Positions 1 through 5,853 of a stretch of 9,870 nt of DNA are shown here, piece by piece. The notes beneath the pieces are model-generated. The model did not search any database. It worked only from the letters and a program-made list of their open reading frames with translations, and was not told where the DNA came from. A program made the translations under genes and the position numbers. How positions within the stretch are numbered: position 1 is the stretch's first letter; every line of letters begins with the position of its first letter. Source of the stretch: JBIKLM01 sp044375105 (GTDB taxonomy: Bacteria > Planctomycetota > UBA1135 > GCA-002686595); the NCBI GenBank assembly GCA_044375105.1, contig JBILNK010000161.1, forward strand, positions 1 to 9,870, read 5' to 3'.

Positions 1-2
1 TG

Positions 3-1073
3 CAGTTCGACCGCGGCTTCCTCTCCGCGCACTTCGTGACCAATCCGGACTCGATGGAGGTCGCCTTCAAGAATCCGCTGATCCTGATCCACGAGAACAA
101 GATCTCCAGCGTTCAGTCGCTGCTGCCCTTGCTGGAGAAGGCCAAAACGGCCAAGCGGCCCTTGCTGATCATCGCCGAGGATGTGGACTCCGAGGCCTTG
201 GCGACCTTGGTGGTCAACAAACTGCGGGGGATCATCGAAGTCTGCGCGGTCAAGGCCCCGGGCTACGGCGACCGCCGCAAGGCCATGCTGGTCGACATCG
301 CCACCCTGACCGGGGCGACCGCCCTGATGAAAGATCTGGGCATGGAGCTCGAAGAGGTCTCCCTGCAGGACCTCGGGACAGCCAAGCGCGTGACGATCAG
401 CTCGGATGACACGACCATCGTGGACGGTGCTGGCGACCGCAAGGCCATCGACGCGCGCGTCCTGCAGATCCGCGCCGAGATCGAAAAGACCACCTCCGAC
501 TACGACCGGGAGAAGCTCCAGGAGCGCCTGGCCAAGCTGACCGGCGGCATCGCCCAGATCAACGTCGGCGGCGCCACCGAAACCGAGGTCAAAGAGCGCA
601 AGGCCTTGATCGAGGACGCTCTGCACGCTACCCGCGCCGCGGTCGAGCAGGGCATCCTTCCGGGTGGCGGCGTGGCGCTGCTCCGCGCCCGTTCGGTGCT
701 CGCCAAACTCAAGAAGGGCGACGAGGACTACGACATGGGCATCGAGCTGCTCGAGGACGCGCTGCTCGGCCCGATCGAGACGATCGCCTCCAATGCAGGC
801 CACGACGGCCACGTGGTAGCCCACCGCGTGCTGCGCGAGAAGAGCACCAGCTATGGATTCGACGCCTTGAATGGCAACTACGTGGACATGTTCGAAGCCG
901 GCATCGTCGACCCCGCCAAGGTCACGAAGGCTGCGCTCCAGAACGCCTCCTCGGTGGCCGGTCTCTTGCTGACCACGGACGCCATGATCGCCACCAAGCC
1001 GGAACCCAAGTCCAAGGTCCCCCCCGGCGGCGAAGGTGGCGACATGGACGGCATGGACGGCATGGACTTCTGA
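3..1073 (+). CDS. groEL: Chaperonin GroEL, copy 1 (60 kDa, 5' end outside window)
   Basis: This is a subunit of the ATP-driven GroEL folding chamber, which works in the cytoplasm with a GroES lid. The reading frame is open from the window edge, and the first visible residues (QFDRGFLSAHF) match the middle of the apical domain. About 356 of the usual ~545 residues are therefore present, and the GTG at 36 is not the real start. Family landmarks are PLLIIAEDV, VKAPGYGDRRKAML, SDYDREKLQERLAKL, the catalytic aspartate of IEDALHATRAA (codon 615-617, equivalent to E. coli D398), and the nucleotide-binding LPGGGVALL. The C-terminus is a shortened GGM-type tail ending MDGMDGMDF. The equatorial N-terminal half, with the ATP-binding GDGTTTA loop, is not visible. 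One oddity is FLSAHF where most GroELs have YLSPYF. Family assignment is certain. Which copy is the housekeeping one is unknown. Confidence 0.97.
   Translation, partial: QFDRGFLSAHFVTNPDSMEVAFKNPLILIHENKISSVQSLLPLLEKAKTAKRPLLIIAEDVDSEALATLVVNKLRGIIEVCAVKAPGYGDRRKAMLVDIATLTGATALMKDLGMELEEVSLQDLGTAKRVTISSDDTTIVDGAGDRKAIDARVLQIRAEIEKTTSDYDREKLQERLAKLTGGIAQINVGGATETEVKERKALIEDALHATRAAVEQGILPGGGVALLRARSVLAKLKKGDEDYDMGIELLEDALLGPIETIASNAGHDGHVVAHRVLREKSTSYGFDALNGNYVDMFEAGIVDPAKVTKAALQNASSVAGLLLTTDAMIATKPEPKSKVPPGGEGGDMDGMDGMDF
1041..1067 (+). repeat. Three tandem 9-base units coding the Met-Asp-Gly tail of GroEL copy 1
   Basis: The sequence gacatggac is followed by two copies of ggcatggac, encoding DMDGMDGMD just before the final Phe. 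In GroEL the flexible GGM-rich tail lies inside the folding cavity. Here aspartates alternate with methionines, which makes the tail acidic. The repeat is coding and is not a separate element. Confidence 0.7.
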
Positions 1074-1328
1074 TCCGGGCAGGCAGGCGGATCGGTCGCC
1101 CTGGGGGGCCGAGCCCGACCCGCCTGCTTGAGCCCGATTTCAAGCCCTCGCCAGCTCTCTCCTTCCCGGCGCCCCCCCTCGCCGGGGCGACACCAGGCGA
1201 CTCTGCGACCGAGGCAGACTGCCCGCGGCGCCCCCCAGGCGCGCCGCCTGCTCGAACCCAACGGAGCCCGGACTCCCCCACCCAACCCGACCAATACACG
1301 CCCCCAGGGGCGCAGCTAGGAACTCCCC
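1074..1328. other. 255-base spacer between the two groEL genes
   Basis: Apart from the hairpin at its left end, the spacer holds no credible gene. No CIRCE operator (TTAGCACTC-N9-GAGTGCTAA) and no convincing -35/-10 pair are visible. At the right end, aggaa (1318-1322) lies seven bases before the ATG of the second groEL and is a weak ribosome-binding site. The spacer is long enough to contain a promoter of an unfamiliar type. No groES gene fits in it. Confidence 0.6.
1083..1127 (+). terminator. Hairpin just downstream of groEL copy 1, possible terminator or processing site
   Basis: The arm gcaggcgg (1083-1090) pairs with ccgcctgc (1120-1127). The stem extends inward past one A/C mismatch by tcgg (1092-1095) with ccga (1115-1118). 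It starts nine bases after the stop codon. There is no run of T after it, only scattered Ts, so it is not a textbook intrinsic terminator. It may instead stabilise the 3' end of the groEL message. Confidence 0.4.
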
Positions 1329-2933
1329 ATGGCCAAGCAGATCCTGTTCGACGACAACGCGCGCCAGAAGATGCGCGCCGGCATCGAAAAACTTGCCAAG
1401 ACCGTGCGCGTCACGATGGGCCCCGCGGGCCGCAACGTGATCCTGCAGAAGTCGATCGGCTCGCCTTCCGTGACCAAGGACGGCGTGTCGGTGGCCAAGG
1501 AGATCGATCTCTCCGACCCCTTCGAGAACATGGGCGCCAAGCTCGTGCTGGAGGTGGCCAAGAAGACCAACGACGTGGCCGGCGATGGCACTACGACCGC
1601 CACGGTGCTGGCCTCCGCGATCTTCAACGAGGGTCTCAAATACCTGGCCTCCGGCGTCAACCCGATGCAGCTCCGCACGGGCATCGAAAAGGCCGTCGAA
1701 GTGGCTGTGGCTTCGATCGCCGAGCAGTCGCGCAAGATCAAGTCCAAGGACGAGAAGGCGGCCATCGGCACCATCTCGGCCAACAACGACGCCAAGATCG
1801 GCAAGCTCCTGGCCGACGCCTTCGAAAAGGTTGGCGACCAGGGGGTCATCACCGTCGAGGAGAACACCGGCATCGAGACCCAACTGCAGGTCGTCGAGGG
1901 CATGGAATTCGACAAGGGCTACGTTTCGCCCTACTTCGCCACCAACGCTTCCAAGCTGGTGGCCGAGATCGAGGACCCCTACATCCTGATCTACGAGAAG
2001 AAGCTCTCGAACGTGCGCGAGCTGATCCCGCTGCTCGAGAAGACCGCCCAAACCGGACGTCCCCTGCTGATCATCGCCGAGGACATCGAAGGCGATGCCC
2101 TGGCAGCCCTGGTGATCAACAAGCTGCGCGGGATCCTCAACGTCTGCGCGGTCAAAGCCCCCGGCTTCGGCGAGCGCCGCAAGGCCTACCTGGGTGACAT
2201 CGCGGCCTTGACCGGCGGCCAGGCGATCACCGAGGAGCTGGGCCTGTCCCTCGAGAAGATCACCATCGACCAGCTCGGCAGCGCCAAGCGCGTGCGCATC
2301 ACCAAGGATTCGACCACCCTGATCCAGGGGGCTGGCTCCAAAAAGGAGATCGAGGAACGCTGCAAGCAGATCAAGGTCCAGATCGAGAAGACCAATTCCG
2401 ATTACGACCGCGAGAAGCTAGAGGAGCGTCTGGCCAAGCTGTCCGGCGGCGTGGCGGTGCTCAAGGTCGGCGGCGACACCGAAGCCGAGATGAAGTCCAA
2501 GAAAGACCTGGTCGAGGATGCCCTCAACGCCACCCGCGCCGCGATCCAAGAAGGCATCGTCCCGGGCGGCGGCGTGGCCTTGCTGCGCGCGGCGGACGCG
2601 GTTCTCGCGGCCCGCTTCAAGGGCGAGGAGCGCTTCGGCGCCGAGATCATCGCCAAGGCCATGGCCATGCCCCTCTACCAGATCGCCGAGAACGCTGGAG
2701 AAAACGGCGCGGTGGTGGTCGACCAGGTTCGGGAGAAGGGCAAGTCAGTCGGCTTCGACACCCTCAAGCGCGAGTATGTCGACATGCTGAAGGCTGGCAT
2801 CATCGACCCGGCCAAGGTCGTGCGCACCGCCCTACAGAACGCGGCTTCGATCGCCGGCCTCTTGCTGACGACCGACTCCATGATCACCGAGATCAAGGAC
2901 GACAAGGCTGCGGTAGAAGGCTCCCTGAGCTGA
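1329..2933 (+). CDS. groEL: Chaperonin GroEL, copy 2 (complete, 534 aa, no GGM tail)
   Basis: A complete 60 kDa chaperonin subunit. It starts MAKQILFDDNARQKM, the normal start for the family, and has a weak aggaa ribosome-binding site. The equatorial ATP site has GPAGRNV (residues 31-37), TKDGVSVAKEI with D51, GDGTTTA (85-91, D86) and the catalytic D397 in VEDALNATRAA. The apical domain has FDKGYVSPYF, keeping the aromatic residues Y198, Y202 and F203 used for substrate and GroES contact. VKAPGFGERRKA and SDYDREKLEERLAKL are also intact. The protein ends EIKDDKAAVEGSLS, with no Gly-Gly-Met tail, so it is slightly short of the usual length. It follows copy 1 in the same direction. All catalytic residues are present, so it should be an active ATPase. 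The missing tail and sequence divergence from copy 1 suggest a specialised client set or condition, which is inference. Confidence 0.98.
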   Translation: MAKQILFDDNARQKMRAGIEKLAKTVRVTMGPAGRNVILQKSIGSPSVTKDGVSVAKEIDLSDPFENMGAKLVLEVAKKTNDVAGDGTTTATVLASAIFNEGLKYLASGVNPMQLRTGIEKAVEVAVASIAEQSRKIKSKDEKAAIGTISANNDAKIGKLLADAFEKVGDQGVITVEENTGIETQLQVVEGMEFDKGYVSPYFATNASKLVAEIEDPYILIYEKKLSNVRELIPLLEKTAQTGRPLLIIAEDIEGDALAALVINKLRGILNVCAVKAPGFGERRKAYLGDIAALTGGQAITEELGLSLEKITIDQLGSAKRVRITKDSTTLIQGAGSKKEIEERCKQIKVQIEKTNSDYDREKLEERLAKLSGGVAVLKVGGDTEAEMKSKKDLVEDALNATRAAIQEGIVPGGGVALLRAADAVLAARFKGEERFGAEIIAKAMAMPLYQIAENAGENGAVVVDQVREKGKSVGFDTLKREYVDMLKAGIIDPAKVVRTALQNAASIAGLLLTTDSMITEIKDDKAAVEGSLS

Positions 2934-2962
2934 CCTTGGAGATAAGTCCCACGCTGCGCCGA

Positions 2963-3002
2963 CCGCAGGCAGCCCGTCGGGCCTCGGCCCGGCTGCCTGC
3001 GG
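2963..3002 (+). terminator. Perfect 12-bp hairpin downstream of groEL copy 2
   Basis: The arm ccgcaggcagcc (2963-2974) pairs perfectly with ggctgcctgcgg (2991-3002). The 16-base loop can add three further G-C pairs (2979-2981 with 2988-2990). It begins 29 bases after the groEL stop. There is no T tract behind it. This is the strongest RNA hairpin in the window and probably marks the end, or a stabilised 3' end, of the groEL transcript. Confidence 0.55.
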
Positions 3003-3009
3003 CCTCCAA

Positions 3010-3028
3010 GCTCGGACGACCTCCGAGC
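3010..3028 (+). terminator. Second hairpin, immediately after the first
   Basis: The arm gctcgga (3010-3016) pairs with tccgagc (3022-3028) around the five-base loop cgacc. It lies seven bases after the 12-bp hairpin, making a tandem hairpin pair. No T tract follows. It is read here as part of the same 3'-end structure. Confidence 0.4.
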
Positions 3029-3149
3029 CTGGGCGGCAGACGCTGAACGGGAGTCCCAGACCGTCCCCGGCTCCAGCGACTTCGGGGAGTTCTCAGGCGG
3101 CTCCGGTCGACCCCACTCGGTCAGTACTGGAGTCTCCGGGATTCCATCT

Positions 3150-3155
3150 TCTAAT
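3150..3155 (+). promoter_or_regulatory. Possible -10 box for dnaJ-grpE
   Basis: TCTAAT matches TATAAT at five of six positions and sits in a local A/T-richer patch in a very G/C-rich region. No recognisable -35 is found 16-18 bases upstream. If used, transcription would begin near 3162 and give a leader of roughly 125 bases. This is weak evidence. Confidence 0.25.
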
Positions 3156-3177
3156 CGGCCTCGCCCGAAGAGGCCGA
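3155..3177 (+). other. Hairpin in the presumed dnaJ leader
   Basis: The arm tcggcctc (3155-3162) pairs perfectly with gaggccga (3170-3177), with the seven-base loop gcccgaa between. It overlaps the end of the possible -10 box. It could be a DNA-level operator (a dyad at the start site), a 5'-end stabilising hairpin or an attenuator. The sequence alone does not decide. Confidence 0.35.
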
Positions 3178-3287
3178 CGGCGGCGAGTTGCTCCCCCTCG
3201 AGCGGGGCCGACTACCTCTCGACCCGTTCCTCTTCGGGAGCCGTCCGAGGCGAAGCCTCTCCCGGCACCGCCCGTTCCCACGCCCCC

Positions 3288-4460
3288 ATGGCTTCCAAAC
3301 GCGACTATTACGAGGTCCTGGGCGTCGAGCGCAACGCCAGCGAAGAGGACATCAAGAAGGCCTACCGCAAGCTAGCCCTCAAGTACCACCCGGACCGCAA
3401 TCCAGGCGACGCCAGCGCCGAGGGCAAGTTCAAGGAAGCCGCCGAGGCCTACGACGTCCTTGGGGACGAGAAAAAGCGCTCTCAGTACGACCAATTCGGC
3501 CACGCGGCCTTCGCCGGCGGCGGCGCCGGTCCCGGGGGCCCCGGGGGCGGTTTCCGCGACCTGAACGACATTTTCGAGCGCTTCGGAGATCTGTTCGGGG
3601 GCGGCGGCGGGGTCTTCGGAGACCTGTTCGGCTCTGGTGGCCGTCGCCCGGGCCGTGGCGGACCCCGCCCCGGTCGGGACCTCAAGATCGTCCTGGAGCT
3701 GACCCTCGAGGAGATCGATCAGGGAGTCGAGCGGACCGTGTCCCTCAAGCGGCAGGAGCCCTGCGGGGTGTGCTCCGGCACTGGAGCCAAGGGCGGCAAG
3801 CCGCCGGCCGTCTGCCGCACCTGCGAAGGCCGCTGTCAGGTCAGCCGATCCCAGGGTTTCTTCGCCATGATGACTCTTTGCCCGACCTGCGGCGGGCGCG
3901 GGGCGGTCATCGAGGATCCCTGCAACGCCTGCCGCGGCAGCGGGCAACAGGCCGCCAAGGCCGAGATCGAAATCGCCATCCCGGCCGGCGTCGAGGACGG
4001 CATGCGGATCCGGGTCGAAGGCCAAGGCGACGCCGGCGAGCCCGGCGCGCCCCGCGGCGATCTCTACGTGGTGATCCGGGAGAAGGAGCACCGCATGTTC
4101 CAGCGCAGCGGAGCCGACCTGCTCACCGAGGTTCCGTTCAGCCTCGCCCAACTGGCCCTCGGCGACAAGGTCGAGATCCCGACCCTGCGCGGGCGCGTGC
4201 AGATGGCGGTCCCCCCCGGCACCCAATTGGGCCGTGTCTTGCGCCTGCGGGGGCAAGGGCTGCCGGTGCTGGACGTGACCGGCCGAACCCCCGCTTCCCA
4301 GGCCCAGCGCGGGGACCAACTGGTACGCGTGTTCCTCGAAGTCCCCACCAAGCTCAGCGAACGCCAGAAGGAGCTCCTGAGGGAATTCGATCGACTCGAG
4401 CAGGAACGTACCGGCTCCCGCTCCTTCTTCGAGAAAGTCAGCGACTACTTCAGCGGCTGA
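3288..4460 (+). CDS. dnaJ: Chaperone protein DnaJ (Hsp40, type I)
   Basis: This is the J-domain co-chaperone that delivers unfolded proteins to DnaK and stimulates its ATPase. The 390-residue protein starts MASKRDYYEVLGV, the usual DnaJ start, although no Shine-Dalgarno sequence precedes the ATG. The J domain (about 1-70) has the essential HPD triad at residues 34-36 and ends in QYDQFG. A long Gly/Phe-rich linker (about 75-130) includes RDLNDIFERFGDLF. The zinc domain has four cysteine pairs (C159/C162, C176/C179, C198/C201, C212/C215). The first, third and fourth are CxxCxGxG, while the second is CRTCEGRC. Two C-terminal beta domains follow, with the client-binding IEIAIPAGVEDGMRIRVEGQG and the dimerisation end. 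grpE follows after only 14 bases, so the two are almost surely cotranscribed. Confidence 0.98.
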   Translation: MASKRDYYEVLGVERNASEEDIKKAYRKLALKYHPDRNPGDASAEGKFKEAAEAYDVLGDEKKRSQYDQFGHAAFAGGGAGPGGPGGGFRDLNDIFERFGDLFGGGGGVFGDLFGSGGRRPGRGGPRPGRDLKIVLELTLEEIDQGVERTVSLKRQEPCGVCSGTGAKGGKPPAVCRTCEGRCQVSRSQGFFAMMTLCPTCGGRGAVIEDPCNACRGSGQQAAKAEIEIAIPAGVEDGMRIRVEGQGDAGEPGAPRGDLYVVIREKEHRMFQRSGADLLTEVPFSLAQLALGDKVEIPTLRGRVQMAVPPGTQLGRVLRLRGQGLPVLDVTGRTPASQAQRGDQLVRVFLEVPTKLSERQKELLREFDRLEQERTGSRSFFEKVSDYFSG

Positions 4461-4474
4461 GGCCCACCGATCCC

Positions 4475-5101
4475 ATGGCACAAGAGTCCGAAGGCTCGTT
4501 CGGGGACCGAGAGCGCCCCGAAACAGAGAATAGCGCCGGTGCAAGCGATGCGGGCAACCTGCGGGCTGATCCGTCCCAGGAGCTCGCTCGTCTGACCCGG
4601 GAACGCGACGAGTACCTCTCCCTGTGGCAGCGCGCCCAGGCCGATTACCAGAACCAGCGCCGCCGGTCCAACGCCGAAAACGAGGCCCAGGTGCGCTCGG
4701 CGCTCGAGCCCTTGCTCGAGGACTTGCTGTTGGTGGCCGATCATCTCGACCTGGCCCTGGCCAGCCCGGCCCAGAGCGAAGAGGCCAAGAATCTGGCCCT
4801 GGGGGTCGAGCTGGTTCGGCACCAACTCTACGGCTTGCTCGACCGGGCGGGGGTCAGCGCAGTCCCCGCGGAAGGCAGCTTCGACCCTTCGCGCCATCAG
4901 GCCGTGCAAAGCGAGCCGCGCTCGGACGTGGAACCCGGGACTTGCCTGGCGACGATCCGCAAGGGCTACCTGTGGCGTGGGCGCGTGCTGCGCTTCGCCC
5001 AAGTGAAGGTCTCGATCGCTGCGCCTTCGGCCGCGGAGCGCGACCCCGGGTTGCCCTCGGAGGCCGAAGCCGCTCCCCAAGGCCCAGGTTCGGGAGCCTG
5101 A
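4475..5101 (+). CDS. grpE: GrpE nucleotide exchange factor of DnaK
   Basis: GrpE is the homodimeric exchange factor that releases ADP from DnaK. The frame is open far upstream through dnaJ, but translation should start at the ATG at 4475. That position is 14 bases after the dnaJ stop, and a GAGG overlapping the stop codon (4459-4462) serves as a weak ribosome-binding site. The protein is then 208 residues, a normal size. Residues 1-35 are acidic and probably disordered. Residues 36-95 form the long dimerising helix, with RDEYLSLWQRAQADYQNQRRR in the position of the family's YLRLAADFENYRKR. Residues 136-180 carry the GrpE beta-domain signature, FDPSRHQAV, VEPGTC, IRKGYLWRGRVLR and AQVKVS. A 28-residue Pro/Ala/Glu tail ends it. 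DnaK itself is not encoded in the window. Confidence 0.95.
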   Translation: MAQESEGSFGDRERPETENSAGASDAGNLRADPSQELARLTRERDEYLSLWQRAQADYQNQRRRSNAENEAQVRSALEPLLEDLLLVADHLDLALASPAQSEEAKNLALGVELVRHQLYGLLDRAGVSAVPAEGSFDPSRHQAVQSEPRSDVEPGTCLATIRKGYLWRGRVLRFAQVKVSIAAPSAAERDPGLPSEAEAAPQGPGSGA

Positions 5102-5310
5102 CCCAGCGGCTGGCTGCCCAAGGACCGCTCGGGTCGTCAGGCGAAGGCTCAGACCCTGAACACGTCGACGCTGCCCACCGCCCGCTAGCGCCGACCGTCC
5201 AGCGTCCGCCGCGCATCCAGCGCCGACACCTGGCCTCCCCTCCGGACGCGGATCGCTCTCTGCTGCCGCAGACGAGCGACCGAACGGATCGCCAGCTCCG
5301 CCCACTCGCC

Positions 5311-5793
5311 ATGCCGACCTACGACTACCTCTGCGCCGCCTGCGGCCATCGATTGGAGCTGTTCCAGTCGATGGCCGAAGCACCCAAGAAAAAGTGTCCG
5401 GACTGCGGTAAGAAGCGGCTCGAGCGCCAGATCGGAACGGGCGCAGGCTTCATTTTTCGGGGCGCTGGCTTCTATCTGACCGACTATCGCAGCGAGTCCT
5501 ACAAGCAGGGACAATCCTCCGCGGAGCAAGCGGCAGGCGGAGCCGGGGACGCCCCCCGTGCGGAGTCCAAGACGGACAGCGCCTCCGCCGCCCCCCCTGC
5601 ACAGGCTTCGGGTGCCTCCTCGGCGCAGACCGGCTCTAGCCCGTCTGCCGGCGCCCAGAGCGCCCCCGCGCCGGGCCCGAGATCGGCCCCTGGCCAGAGC
5701 CGGTCCGCCAGCTCGGGCAGCCACAAGCCGACTTCGACCGGGCCAAAACGCACCGAATCGAAGCCCAAGGGGCGCGGGCCGGTCAAGCCCTGA
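5311..5793 (+). CDS. FmdB-type zinc-ribbon protein with long disordered tail
   Basis: This is a 160-residue protein. The ATG at 5311 gives MPTYDYLCAACGH, the characteristic N-terminus of the FmdB/CxxC zinc-ribbon family, though no Shine-Dalgarno sequence is seen. The ribbon is formed by C8/C11 and C29/C32, followed by the usual GTGAGFIFRGAGFYLTDYRS segment to about residue 65. Most of the remaining 95 residues are Ala, Ser, Pro, Gly and Lys with no cysteine, and become basic near the end (PKGRGPVKP). Small FmdB proteins have been proposed as regulators, but their molecular role is not settled. It lies 209 bases downstream of grpE in the same direction, so it may belong to the chaperone transcript. 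That link is positional only. The family call is firm and the function unknown. Confidence 0.9.
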   Translation: MPTYDYLCAACGHRLELFQSMAEAPKKKCPDCGKKRLERQIGTGAGFIFRGAGFYLTDYRSESYKQGQSSAEQAAGGAGDAPRAESKTDSASAAPPAQASGASSAQTGSSPSAGAQSAPAPGPRSAPGQSRSASSGSHKPTSTGPKRTESKPKGRGPVKP

Positions 5794-5806
5794 GGACGGG
5801 CCGAGG

Positions 5807-5812
5807 TAAAAT
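5807..5812 (+). promoter_or_regulatory. Possible -10 box for the radical SAM gene
   Basis: TAAAAT (one mismatch to TATAAT) lies inside the A/T-rich island ggtaaaattcgg, which stands out in this G/C-rich window, 14 bases after the upstream stop codon. The region 17 bases upstream does not resemble TTGACA. If used, the leader would be about 34 bases, and the gene would be transcribed separately from the chaperone block. Confidence 0.35.
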
Positions 5813-5842
5813 TCGGTGCAGACCGCGCCCCAGCCCAATCCC

Positions 5843-5846
5843 GAGG
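5843..5846 (+). promoter_or_regulatory. Ribosome-binding site deciding the GTG start at 5854
   Basis: GAGG sits seven bases before the GTG at 5854, a good distance. It favours GTG over the next in-frame ATG at 5908. It is one of the few clear Shine-Dalgarno sequences in the window. Confidence 0.5.
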
Positions 5847-5853
5847 CCCCCCC

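Larger units (their letters stand above)
2934..3287. other. 354-base spacer between groEL copy 2 and dnaJ, structured
   Basis: There is no credible gene here. The left part holds the two hairpins at 2963-3028. The right part holds a possible -10 box TCTAAT (3150-3155) and a hairpin at 3155-3177. It also holds gaggc/gcctc (3247-3251 with 3255-3259) and cgggag/ctcccg (3235-3240 with 3259-3264), which compete for overlapping bases. No CIRCE sequence and no Shine-Dalgarno sequence before dnaJ are visible. The layout suggests that groEL transcription ends or is processed at the left and that dnaJ has its own long leader. Confidence 0.55.

Noticed and set aside
36..38. GTG as the start of groEL copy 1
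   Set aside because: The frame is open to the window edge and the residues before the GTG match the conserved apical segment of GroEL, so the gene is cut by the window and does not start here.
1074..1328. CIRCE operator between the groEL genes
   Set aside because: I looked for TTAGCACTC paired with GAGTGCTAA and found no matching half sites. The dyad at 1083-1127 has a different sequence.
3188..4474. Long open frame joined to the front of grpE, giving a 637-residue protein
   Set aside because: This part overlaps dnaJ in another frame and translates to Arg/Pro-rich text without motifs. The GrpE family match starts only after the ATG at 4475.
3372..4544. 390-residue minus-strand open frame opposite dnaJ
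   Set aside because: dnaJ on the plus strand is certain (HPD triad and zinc repeats), and the reverse frame lacks any motif.
4624..5310. N-terminal extension of the zinc-ribbon protein back into grpE
   Set aside because: The frame has no stop, but the sequence before MPTYDYLC is Arg/Pro-rich, and MPTYDY is the family's usual start.
5794..5853. Small precursor-peptide gene for the radical SAM enzyme
   Set aside because: The 60 bases before the gene and the 108 bases after it hold no short open frame with a credible start and Cys/Gly-rich core.
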